Made by a program: the position numbers and the translations under genes | Assembly: GCA_947167555.1 (NCBI GenBank) | Contig: CAMVIO010000111.1 | Coordinates: 1-6,825, forward strand | Direction of reading: 5' to 3' | From: an uncultured Selenomonadales bacterium | Lineage (GTDB): Bacteria; Bacillota; Negativicutes; Selenomonadales; Selenomonadaceae | DNA length: 6,825 bases | The notes under the pieces: model-generated | Told to the model about the DNA's origin: nothing | The model's database searches: none | Seen by the model: only the letters and a program-made list of their open reading frames with translations | In this document: positions 1 through 6,771 of the stretch, in pieces | Layout of the letters: each line of letters starts with the position of its first letter | How positions within the stretch are numbered: the stretch's first letter is position 1

Positions 1-108
1 TTCCGTTTTCGGCAATCGGAAGCTCTGTATCACGATTACCAGCAAGATGGCAATCAGCCCCACCAGCAATAACGGAAGATTACTTGTTACCCATTCCTTG
101 CCCTTCAA
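1..108 (-). CDS. N-terminus of a membrane-anchored protein, cut off by the left window edge
   Basis: An open frame of 36 codons reaches the window edge without a stop. It begins at a TTG at 106-108 that is preceded by GGAGG at 118-122 with a 9-base gap. The start lies inside the end of the BMP gene, giving a 29-base overlap in another frame, which is typical of translational coupling. The peptide begins MKGKEWVTSN, continues with one very hydrophobic stretch (about residues 11-28, rich in Leu, Ile and Val), then turns polar (QSFRLPKTE). This is the pattern of an N-terminal membrane anchor followed by an external domain. Its family cannot be told from 36 residues. From context it could be another sensor kinase or GGDEF protein that partners the BMP protein, or a transport component. 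Later in-frame TTG or GTG codons (from about position 81 leftwards) are alternative starts but have no ribosome binding site as good. Confidence 0.55.
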   Translation of the reverse strand, partial: MKGKEWVTSNLPLLLVGLIAILLVIVIQSFRLPKTE

Positions 109-1192
109 TCGTCACACCCTCCACGTACCAGTCAAAAGCTTTCAGCATATCTTCATCCTTCATGGATTCCCCTGCCTCGACGCGGAGCCGACCAGTATTG
201 TCCCTGATCGGCCCGTAAAACACATCATACTCCCAGCTTCTTAACCTCGCATCGGCCGCCCGCACCATCGCCTGTGCCCGCGGGTCTACCTGATCAGAAA
301 ACGCCGAAAGGCCGACAATGCCTTCCTCCATATCGATCCACACATTGTCGCCATGGAATTTTACCTGAAGGCAATCCTTGATAAGCTTGTAGTAAGAGTT
401 TCTCCGGTCCCAAACACAGGAAATCAGGCAGGAATCAGGAAACAGATCGGCGTTGTCCCGATTGTAGCCAATAGACCATATTCCCCGTTTATCCGCTTCT
501 TCCATCGGGGCAAGAGAGTTGGTGTGCATGGCCATAACGTCGATGGGATGGCGGTCCAGAAGTTCCCGACTCTCTTTCCTCGCGGGTTCATCTTCCACCC
601 ATGAGCCGCAATAGCGCACATACACGACGGCGTCCGGGCGCACGCTCCTGACGCCCAGCGTGAAAGCGTTGATTCCCCGGATGACTTCCGAGTTTGGGAA
701 CGCCGCCACATAGCCGAGTTCCCCGGTCTTCGTTTTCATGCCCGCCACGATGCCCGAAAGGTATCGCGCCTGATACATCCTTCCGAAAAACGTGGAGAGA
801 TTGTGTCGATAGCCGGTCCCCCCCGCAGCATGAAGAAAATAAATGTCGGGATACGCCTCTGCCGCCTTGATCAGGGACGGACCATAGTCAAAGGAAACGC
901 CAATGATAATCCGGCAGTCCTCGTCCCGGATCAAGCCGACAATGTCGTTGTAACAATCGCGGGGAACATAGTCCCGATAGATGACGTCCAGATTGAGATC
1001 GTCTTTGATGGCCTCCAACGCCTCGTAATGCGACTGGCAATAGCTGCGGTCCGATTGGGGTCCGCTGAGCAGCACACCGACCTTCGTGGTCTTCGCCGTC
1101 ACGTCCGTTTCCACCTGTTCGCTTTGGATATGAAAAATCACGGCGATGGCTGCGAACAAGATCAGGAACGCGATGATGATGATCTTCCGCAC
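80..1192 (-). CDS. BMP family (PnrA-like) substrate-binding protein without a lipobox
   Basis: A 370-residue protein of the basic membrane protein family, whose members bind nucleosides or other small ligands outside the cell, usually for an ABC importer. Residues 1-22 form a basic start plus a hydrophobic segment, so the protein is exported or anchored. There is no Cys near its end, so it is not an obvious lipoprotein, unlike most family members. Family landmarks run in order: VGVLLSGPQSDRSY (38-51), IIIGVSFDYGPSL (95-107), AEAYPDIYF (111-119), a run with NLSTFFGRMYQARYLSGIVAG (split at 131-151), KTGELGYVAAFP (155-166), IWSIGYNRD (238-246), and the C-terminal FYGPIRDNTGRLRVEAGE (325-342) and WYVEGV (355-360). 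The usual DxxFN ligand-site motif is altered to DRSYC (48-52). The start is GTG, with GGAGG copies 6 and 9 bases upstream at 1199-1206. The gene begins 18 bases after the cyclase stop. No ABC ATPase or permease is visible, which favours a sensory role, though the neighbouring partial gene could change that. Confidence 0.9.
   Translation of the reverse strand: MRKIIIIAFLILFAAIAVIFHIQSEQVETDVTAKTTKVGVLLSGPQSDRSYCQSHYEALEAIKDDLNLDVIYRDYVPRDCYNDIVGLIRDEDCRIIIGVSFDYGPSLIKAAEAYPDIYFLHAAGGTGYRHNLSTFFGRMYQARYLSGIVAGMKTKTGELGYVAAFPNSEVIRGINAFTLGVRSVRPDAVVYVRYCGSWVEDEPARKESRELLDRHPIDVMAMHTNSLAPMEEADKRGIWSIGYNRDNADLFPDSCLISCVWDRRNSYYKLIKDCLQVKFHGDNVWIDMEEGIVGLSAFSDQVDPRAQAMVRAADARLRSWEYDVFYGPIRDNTGRLRVEAGESMKDEDMLKAFDWYVEGVTIEGQGMGNK
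118..122 (-). promoter_or_regulatory. Ribosome binding site for the partial fifth gene, inside the BMP gene
   Basis: GGAGG on the minus strand sits 9 bases ahead of the TTG at 108. It lies within the coding sequence of the BMP gene near its end. It is the main argument for starting the partial gene at 108 rather than at a later codon. The motif could also be chance, since it encodes Glu-Gly codons of a conserved BMP C-terminal motif (VEGV). Confidence 0.45.
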
Positions 1193-1210
1193 AGGCCGCC
1201 TCCTCCCCTT

Positions 1211-2563
1211 TTATTTCCTGCTATAGGCAACCGGCTTATAACCAATCGGCGCCGCAAAATGCCAGATCCGAATTCCGGCGTCATGATGCGAAGCCTCCCA
1301 GACTTTCATGATCCGACCTGTCACCGCGGGAATATTCTGTTCCGTAAGTCCCGGCAGCAGCAGGAAGAACTCGTTTGCCTTGTGCTGCAGGATAACGTCG
1401 CATCTCCGCAGGTTTTTCTGCAAACACTCGCCAAACTCTTTCACCTCTTCTTTCAAGGCTTCGCCGTCGTCGCCCGAAAGCGCGAACAGGAACTTGCAGG
1501 CGTTTCTCTCATTCCGTGCGATATACCGCTTGACGAAGCGATAGATGGAAGAAAACTGGTCGACGCCCAGGAAGAGAGCGCCGCCTTTTTCGTTTCGTTC
1601 CTCGACAATCTGCGTGACCCTTTCCATTTCCCGCTGGAGATTATCCTCCGGGGAGTTCTCCGTTTCTATCTCCGGGGAGTACAGGACATAGCCGTGTTTT
1701 CCGTTGTACTTCGCCTGATACAGGGCGCTGTCAGCCAGAGGGAAGAGCGCCTCGTAGTCCCGACCGTATTCGGGGACCATCACCGCGCCCACGGAAATGC
1801 CCAACGGGATATCCAACATGCCTCCAAAGAGCTTTGTCGTTTCCTCCAGAAACTGCTCGTTGAGCCGGGGGACCAACGCTGCCACCCCGGACTCCTCCTT
1901 CATGCCGCAGCAGAATGCCGCGAACTCGTCGCCACCAATCCGGGCCACCACATCCTCCTCGCGGGTATTGTGACGCACGACGGCCGCGAAAGCTTTCAGC
2001 ACCTTGTCGCCCATCTCATGCCCGTGAAGATCGTTGACCAGCTTGAAACTGTCGAGGTCCACGAGCAACAGCATTCCGTCTTTTTTCCCGCAAAACTCCC
2101 CGAGGCGTTTCGTCCCGGCAGCGCGGCTCAACAAGCCCGTCAGCTTGTCGATGGAAGCCTCGTCCGTCAAAGTCTCGATCACTTTCTCGTTCGTGACGAT
2201 ATTACAGATGCGCTGAATCAGGATATCCTTGTCGAACGGCTTGCGGACGAAATCGGAGGCCCCCTCTTTCAGCCCTCTCCGCTCGGTTTCGCTGTCCTCC
2301 GCCCCGGTCAGGAAGATGACAGGCGTCCTTTTTCTCCCCGTCTTTTCTTCAAACTGGCGAAGCGCCTTATATGTCTGAAAACCGTCCATTTCCGGCATCA
2401 TGATATCCAACAGGATCAAATCCGGCGTATTTTTCTCCATGAATTTCAGCAAATCATGACCGGACCGCAGGCGGCTCACCCGCATGCCCTCCCCGGTCAG
2501 AATGGCTTTGGCGTTTGCCAGGCACGTCATGTCGTCGTCGACTACAACAATCCAGCTATTCAT
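1211..2563 (-). CDS. Receiver-GGDEF diguanylate cyclase with a second, degenerate GGDEF-like domain
   Basis: A 450-residue cytoplasmic response regulator predicted to make cyclic-di-GMP from two GTP when phosphorylated. The receiver domain (about 1-122) has the acidic pair Asp9/Asp10, phosphoacceptor Asp53 in LLDIMMPEMDG, Thr86 and Lys108 (RKPF). A GGDEF domain follows (about 135-297): DKLTGLLSR at 139-147, metal ligands in VDLDSFKLVND at 168-178, an intact GGDEF at 210-214, and an inhibitory-site RxxD (Arg201-Asp204) exactly five residues before it. Residues 298-325 are a charged helical linker. Residues about 325-445 resemble another GGDEF fold: FLGVDQF (331-337) matches the metal strand with one Asp lost, and KANEF (395-399) replaces GGDEF, followed by FLLLPG. 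Its RxxD (Arg386-Asp389) keeps the same five-residue spacing. This second domain should be catalytically dead. It also seems to stop early, lacking the last helix and strand. The ATG start has GAGGG 5 bases upstream, 25 bases after the preceding gene. Similar in idea to PleD and WspR; no symbol is assigned. Confidence 0.94.
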   Translation of the reverse strand: MNSWIVVVDDDMTCLANAKAILTGEGMRVSRLRSGHDLLKFMEKNTPDLILLDIMMPEMDGFQTYKALRQFEEKTGRKRTPVIFLTGAEDSETERRGLKEGASDFVRKPFDKDILIQRICNIVTNEKVIETLTDEASIDKLTGLLSRAAGTKRLGEFCGKKDGMLLLVDLDSFKLVNDLHGHEMGDKVLKAFAAVVRHNTREEDVVARIGGDEFAAFCCGMKEESGVAALVPRLNEQFLEETTKLFGGMLDIPLGISVGAVMVPEYGRDYEALFPLADSALYQAKYNGKHGYVLYSPEIETENSPEDNLQREMERVTQIVEERNEKGGALFLGVDQFSSIYRFVKRYIARNERNACKFLFALSGDDGEALKEEVKEFGECLQKNLRRCDVILQHKANEFFLLLPGLTEQNIPAVTGRIMKVWEASHHDAGIRIWHFAAPIGYKPVAYSRK

Positions 2564-2588
2564 TGGTTCCCTCGCTCGTTTTCAACCA

Positions 2589-3341
2589 TTATCCGATCTT
2601 TTCCCGCAAATAATTAAGCAGCTTCTCCTTCGTGGTGGACTTCAGGATATAGCCGTCCGGCTTCAGCGCCATCACGCGCTCCACGCCTTCCCTCGTGCCC
2701 ACGCCCGTCAGGAACACTACGGGAATGTGTTGGGTGACCGGTTCCTGCCGGAGCATCTGGAACACCTGCGGCCCGTCCACCACCGGCATCTCGTAATCCA
2801 AAAGGATGAGGTCCACCGGGGATTTCAGCAGGAACGAGATGGCGTTCATGCCTCCCGTAACGCTGTATGCCTGGTAATCGTTCTTGAGCCATTCCTGCGC
2901 CATCTTCGCATAGGCGGGATCGTCGTCCACGATCAGGATCTTTTTCTTGCCGCTGTCTTTGATGGCTTTTTCCGCAATCACTTCCAGCTCGTTCATCTTG
3001 ACCGGCCGGTTCACCCATGCGTAGGCCAGGAGCTGGGGGCACTGCTCCATCAATCGGGGCGCGTCGTCTTTCTCGCCGATCAGGACCATGTTCCGCCCGG
3101 TTGCCTGTATCCTGTCACAGATGTGCATCAGTTGGCCGATGTCGCCCCGATTGTCTGCGATCCCTTTTGGAAGATAGACAATAAACAGAGAGGTTATCAG
3201 ATCCAATTTCTGGATCATGTCGTATTCCTCGGCGAGAATCGTGACGCTGTACCCGCAATCGGAGAGCTTTCGCTCGATGCCCTTCACGATCACGCTGTAT
3301 TTGAACATGACAATAACGATTCCCTTTTTTTCCTCGCTCAT
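2589..3341 (-). CDS. Double-receiver protein: pseudo-receiver plus functional receiver, no output domain
   Basis: A 250-residue cytoplasmic protein. The C-terminal half (about 132-250) is a canonical receiver: acidic residues Asp139/Asp140 in ILIVDDDPAY, phosphoacceptor Asp182 in LILLDYEMPVVDG, Thr212 (FLTGVG) and Lys234 (YILKS). The N-terminal half (about 7-128) has the periodicity of the same fold, with strand-like IVIVMF (8-13), LFIVYLP (52-58), MVLIGE (85-90) and AYAWVNRPVKMNEL (106-119). It lacks the acidic pair and the phosphoacceptor Asp (YLP in its place), and the invariant Lys is replaced (NRP), so it is probably a pseudo-receiver. No DNA-binding or enzymatic domain follows. The likely role is an intermediate, phosphate sink or adaptor in the phosphorelay of the kinase encoded 34 bases upstream. 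The ATG start has GGAGG 9 bases ahead (3351-3355). The diguanylate cyclase gene begins 25 bases downstream. Confidence 0.9.
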   Translation of the reverse strand: MSEEKKGIVIVMFKYSVIVKGIERKLSDCGYSVTILAEEYDMIQKLDLITSLFIVYLPKGIADNRGDIGQLMHICDRIQATGRNMVLIGEKDDAPRLMEQCPQLLAYAWVNRPVKMNELEVIAEKAIKDSGKKKILIVDDDPAYAKMAQEWLKNDYQAYSVTGGMNAISFLLKSPVDLILLDYEMPVVDGPQVFQMLRQEPVTQHIPVVFLTGVGTREGVERVMALKPDGYILKSTTKEKLLNYLREKIG

Positions 3342-3375
3342 TTAGAAACGCCTCCAACCTTCTTGCCACTTGCAT

Positions 3376-6300
3376 TTATTCCTTTGGCAAAAGTGCCAGG
3401 ATCCCCCCATAATCAAACCGAACTGCCGACGCCTTCAGCTTTCCGTAGAGCTCTTTATGCGCCTTCGGGATTCGGTACGCCTCGATACCGGCAACAATCT
3501 CTTCCAGGCGGTCGCCGTCCATCTCCTCCGCCGCCGAGCGGATTTCCTTAAAGAAACCTTCCATTATCTCCGCATCCGCTTCCGGCTTTTCCTCTTCCGT
3601 CCCGCTTTCCGTGAATACTTCCGAAAGCGGCGCCTCGAAGCTACGGTATTTCGCCATGAACGCTTCATGATGGCCGCGGATATATTCTATGTCTTCCGCC
3701 TTGCCCGCGTTTTCGAGAAGCTGGGCCTCCTCTCCGAAAGCCGCAGCCCCGATCAGCCGCGCCGAGCTTTTCAGCGCGTGGACCTTGATCGTGTAGTCCT
3801 TCCAGTTTTCCTCCGCGTAATAGTTCTCGATCGCGTCCGCCGTTTCGTCCAAGGACTCGCAGAAGATTTTGAGCAGCAACAGATAGGCGTGGACGTTGCC
3901 GCTGTTTTTCATGCCAAGGGTCAGATCGATCCAGTCCTGCCCACGAAGAGACGAGAGAATTTCGGGAATCACCGGCTCCGTCGTTGCCACGCCGTCCTCT
4001 TCCCCACTGCTCACCACCCGGATTTTTTCTTTCGGCAGATAGGCAAGCAACATTTCCTCCAGCTTCACGGAGTCGATGGGCTTCGTCAGGTAGTCGTCAA
4101 ATCCCGCCTCGATATACTGCTCCCGGGCGCCGGAGATGGCATTGGCGGTCAGGCAGACCGCCGGCGTTTCCGAATTCGGGCCGTTCTTCTGTTCCCGTAG
4201 TTCGCGGAGCGTCTCGATGCCGTCCTTTCGCGACATCATGTGGTCAAGGAAAATGACGTCGTATTTCTTGTCTCGGGCCATCAAAAGTCCCTCGTCGCCG
4301 TCGTTCGCCGTGTCGATCCTGACTTTTGTCTGTTTCAGCAGGCTCTTGAATACCATCAGGTTCATCGGATTGTCGTCCGCCACGAGGACCAGCGCTTCCG
4401 GCGCCGTGAATTTCTCGCGGTATTGCCCCCGCCGCCGCATCATGGCGTGATAGGAGGCCTCGTAGTCGCCCAACGGCTCCCACTTGACCACCTTCTGTAC
4501 CAGACGGAAATAAAATTTCGAGCCGACGCCGTAAGTGCTTTCCACCTGCAGCGAAGTCCCCATCAGGTTCAGTAGGCTCCTGGTAATCGCCATGCCGAGC
4601 CCTGTCCCCTCCACATTGCGATTGCGCTTTTCCTCGATGCGCTCAAACTCCCTGAACAGCTTTTCCATGTCCTCGGGCTTGATGCCGATGCCCGTATCTT
4701 CGACCGCCACCAGCAGCGCCACGTTGTCCGGCTCCTCCTCGATGCGCTCGAAGCCCACGGAAAACTTCACGCTTCCCTTTTCCGTATATTTGACCGCGTT
4801 GGTCAGGATGTTCGTGATGACCTGCTTGATCCGCACCTCGTCGCCAAAGAGAAGCTTCGGCGTATTCCTGTCGAAATCCAGCGCGACGGCAAGTCCCTTG
4901 TCATCGGCGCGGGTATGGATCATGTTCACCAAATCGTTGAGTACGGTGGAAAGGTCGTATTCCACCGGAATGATTTCAATCTTCCCGGCCTCGATCTTCG
5001 AGAAGTCCAACACGTCGTTGATAATGCCAAGCAGTGTACCGCCGGCGTTTTTGATGCTTTCCGCATAGGAAAGGATGTTGTCGTCCCCGCATTCCCGCAG
5101 GATCATCTCGTTCATGCCGAGTATCGCATTGATTGGCGTGCGGATTTCGTGGGACATATTCGAGAGGAACGCGGATTTCGCTTCGCTGGCGGCCACGGCC
5201 CGCTCCGATATGTCGATCAGCTCATCCCGTTCCTTCTTTTCCTTGTCGATGTCCTCAGCCAGCAGCAGCACACGCTTCGGTCTGCCGTCCTTTTCACGCT
5301 GGGACACGATGAATCTGGCCCGAAGCCATTTCCCGTCCACAGTCAAGAATTCGGTGGCAATTGTCTCTACATTCGCCAGCCTATCTTTCAGCGTATCCAG
5401 ATTCGCGAACCGGAGCATTTCCTTCCACGCCGCCTTGTCCGCCGCCGCCATTACCAGCCGCTCTGCCATGGCGCGGGCGCTCGTATACTCCTTGCGCAAA
5501 AGCACGGCGACGGCGGAATTGCTGGACTTGATCTCGACGAAGCTGTCCTCGTCCAGGTTCACGTCGTACATGGAAAAATAGATATTGGAAATCGAGGAAA
5601 GCTGATTGTTAAGCTGCTCCGACATCTGGTACCGCCGGTTGGAATCGCCCATGATATAACTGAGAACCACAATGACAAAGAGCACCACAAAAACGGTGAA
5701 GGTTAGAATCTCCCGCAGCGGCGTGAATACGCCGGTGGCGTCCTTCACGGACAGGCAGCGCCAGCCGTTCTCGAGTTTTTCGACGTAGACAATGTAATGC
5801 GCGCCCTCGTACTTCATCTCAAAATAATCGTCGTCGGCGCCCATGGCCTTCTCCAAAAGCAGTGCCCCGAAATTGCCGTGTTCGTTGTCGTAGTTTTTGC
5901 CTGTCCCGCCCCGATCCGAGTGAGCCACTACCGTATTGCGCCCATCCAGGATGATTTCGCAGTCGGAGTGTCCGGATGCCACGGCTTCCTCGGTAATCGC
6001 CTGCACCCGGTTCATCGCCAAGTCCATCGCAACCACGCTTTTGCCGTCCGAGAGCTGTTTCGCGATGGTCATCATGACGGTTCCCGTATGAGCGTCAACG
6101 TAAGGATCGACAATGACGATATCGCCGCCGCTTGCCGTCGCCTGGATAAACCAGGGACGCTCCGTGGGCACAAACCACTCGACAGGCACCCATTGCGTGC
6201 CGTCCATGAACTCGTCCCTGACATAGCCGTAAACCCCTGTCGTGCTCTTGAAAACAGCCTGCGGAACCGTTACGGACTGCCCCACCAGATAGTCCAGAAT

Positions 6301-6588
6301 CTCTTTGTTCGAGCGGCCTTCCGCCATCATCTCCTCCACCGAATAGGATGTGAGCTTGACGACGTCGATACAGGTGGAAAAATATTCACGCAAATGATAC
6401 GTCGACTGCATGACGGTCGCCTGGCCGGTCCTGATGAGGTTTTCCCGTTTCTCGCGAAAGAGCATCGTGTGGTAAAACAGGATAACGCCCACAAAAAACA
6501 CGACCAATAAAGAAAACGCCAGAAGATGCTCAAAATTGAAGTTCTTGGCTCCGCCTCCCTGGAAGCGCTGTTTCAATTTTTCTAACAT
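3376..6588 (-). CDS. dCache hybrid sensor histidine kinase (PAS-like, HisKA, HATPase, receiver, HPt)
   Basis: A membrane sensor kinase of 1070 residues from the ATG at 6588. One membrane segment (about 22-43) and a second (about 292-313) flank a roughly 245-residue extracellular dCache domain containing TERPWF (142-147), DPYVDAHTGT (161-170) and VVAMDLAM (185-192). No HAMP is evident. A PAS-like region (about 325-450) ends with an LLLAEDIDKEK stretch. The kinase core has phospho-His480 in SNMSHEIRTP, the N box around Asn593/Asn597, G1 DTGIGI (631-636), F box FREFER (645-650) and G2 GTGLGMAI (661-668). The receiver (about 732-852) has Asp738/Asp739, acceptor Asp782, Thr814 and Lys836. The HPt domain (about 875-990) has His937 in VHALKSSARL. 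A further acidic, helical tail (about 993-1070) follows. Phosphate is expected to go His480, Asp782, His937, then to the receivers encoded downstream. An in-frame TTG at 6636 would add 16 residues; the ATG is preferred because AAGGA lies 9 bases before it. Confidence 0.95.
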   Translation of the reverse strand: MLEKLKQRFQGGGAKNFNFEHLLAFSLLVVFFVGVILFYHTMLFREKRENLIRTGQATVMQSTYHLREYFSTCIDVVKLTSYSVEEMMAEGRSNKEILDYLVGQSVTVPQAVFKSTTGVYGYVRDEFMDGTQWVPVEWFVPTERPWFIQATASGGDIVIVDPYVDAHTGTVMMTIAKQLSDGKSVVAMDLAMNRVQAITEEAVASGHSDCEIILDGRNTVVAHSDRGGTGKNYDNEHGNFGALLLEKAMGADDDYFEMKYEGAHYIVYVEKLENGWRCLSVKDATGVFTPLREILTFTVFVVLFVIVVLSYIMGDSNRRYQMSEQLNNQLSSISNIYFSMYDVNLDEDSFVEIKSSNSAVAVLLRKEYTSARAMAERLVMAAADKAAWKEMLRFANLDTLKDRLANVETIATEFLTVDGKWLRARFIVSQREKDGRPKRVLLLAEDIDKEKKERDELIDISERAVAASEAKSAFLSNMSHEIRTPINAILGMNEMILRECGDDNILSYAESIKNAGGTLLGIINDVLDFSKIEAGKIEIIPVEYDLSTVLNDLVNMIHTRADDKGLAVALDFDRNTPKLLFGDEVRIKQVITNILTNAVKYTEKGSVKFSVGFERIEEEPDNVALLVAVEDTGIGIKPEDMEKLFREFERIEEKRNRNVEGTGLGMAITRSLLNLMGTSLQVESTYGVGSKFYFRLVQKVVKWEPLGDYEASYHAMMRRRGQYREKFTAPEALVLVADDNPMNLMVFKSLLKQTKVRIDTANDGDEGLLMARDKKYDVIFLDHMMSRKDGIETLRELREQKNGPNSETPAVCLTANAISGAREQYIEAGFDDYLTKPIDSVKLEEMLLAYLPKEKIRVVSSGEEDGVATTEPVIPEILSSLRGQDWIDLTLGMKNSGNVHAYLLLLKIFCESLDETADAIENYYAEENWKDYTIKVHALKSSARLIGAAAFGEEAQLLENAGKAEDIEYIRGHHEAFMAKYRSFEAPLSEVFTESGTEEEKPEADAEIMEGFFKEIRSAAEEMDGDRLEEIVAGIEAYRIPKAHKELYGKLKASAVRFDYGGILALLPKE

Positions 6589-6597
6589 TACGGTCTT

Positions 6598-6602
6598 TCC
6601 TT
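6598..6602 (-). promoter_or_regulatory. Ribosome binding site that decides the kinase start
   Basis: The minus strand reads AAAGGAAAGACCGTA directly before the ATG at 6588, placing AAGGA 9 bases upstream. The possible TTG start at 6636 has only AT-rich DNA before it (about 6640-6665), no purine-rich site, and lies just downstream of the predicted promoter. The ATG is therefore the better start. Confidence 0.7.
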
Positions 6603-6658
6603 TCGGCCTGTCTTTATACTGCACACAAGTCTTCAAATCATTTTTATATTCATATTTA

Positions 6659-6686
6659 ATTATATTATATATGATTTATCTCGCAA
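6659..6686 (-). promoter_or_regulatory. Sigma-A-like promoter of the operon
   Basis: On the minus strand, TTGCGA (6681-6686) is followed after 16 bases by a perfect TATAAT (6659-6664). Transcription would start near 6652 and give a leader of about 64 bases before the kinase ATG. The region is strongly AT-rich compared with the genes. A second overlapping TATAAT at 6664-6669 lies too close (11 bases) to this -35 but could pair with another. No gene on this strand separates it from the kinase. Confidence 0.6.
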
Positions 6687-6697
6687 ATCATAGACAC

Positions 6698-6726
6698 ATT
6701 GTTATTTTAATAGCGGTGGATGTCAA
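6698..6726 (-). promoter_or_regulatory. Weaker upstream promoter candidate
   Basis: A perfect TTGACA -35 (6721-6726, minus strand) is followed after 17 bases by AACAAT (6698-6703), which matches TATAAT at four of six positions and lacks the important first T. It would be a second, more distal start for the same operon. The good -35 may be chance, so confidence is low. Confidence 0.25.
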
Positions 6727-6728
6727 AT

Positions 6729-6755
6729 CAGTCCCTCCGTCAGCCAAAGGGGAAT
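6729..6755. repeat. Possible shortened copy of a GC-rich interspersed repeat
   Basis: A GC-rich island within AT-rich intergenic DNA reads CCCTCCGTCAG followed directly by CCAAAGGGGAA on the plus strand. From memory, many Clostridia and Negativicutes carry short palindromic intergenic repeats with ends of this kind (CCCTCCGTCA... and ...AAGGGGGA) around a longer central hairpin. Here the two ends would abut, as if the centre were deleted. Only one copy is in the window, so repetition cannot be shown. Confidence 0.3.
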
Positions 6756-6771
6756 GAAGCCGGGGAAAAGA

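Noticed and set aside
803..2617. 604-codon open frame on the plus strand, antisense to the cyclase and BMP genes
   Set aside because: It lies opposite two genes with clear domains, its translation is rich in His, Arg and Gln with no recognisable family, and it has no credible ribosome binding site. It is a by-product of the codon bias of the genes on the other strand.
3363..3390. Inverted repeat TTGCCA / TGGCAA across the kinase stop codon
   Set aside because: Only six base pairs with a 16-base loop and no T-tract. Too weak for a terminator and likely chance.
2484..3551. 355-codon plus-strand open frame, and the similar one at 3370-4200
   Set aside because: Both are antisense to the double-receiver and kinase genes, low in recognisable motifs and of the same biased composition. 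They are explained as shadows.
6589..6636. 16-residue N-terminal extension of the kinase from the TTG at 6636
   Set aside because: The extension is polar, has no ribosome binding site before it, and the ATG at 6588 has AAGGA at 9 bases.
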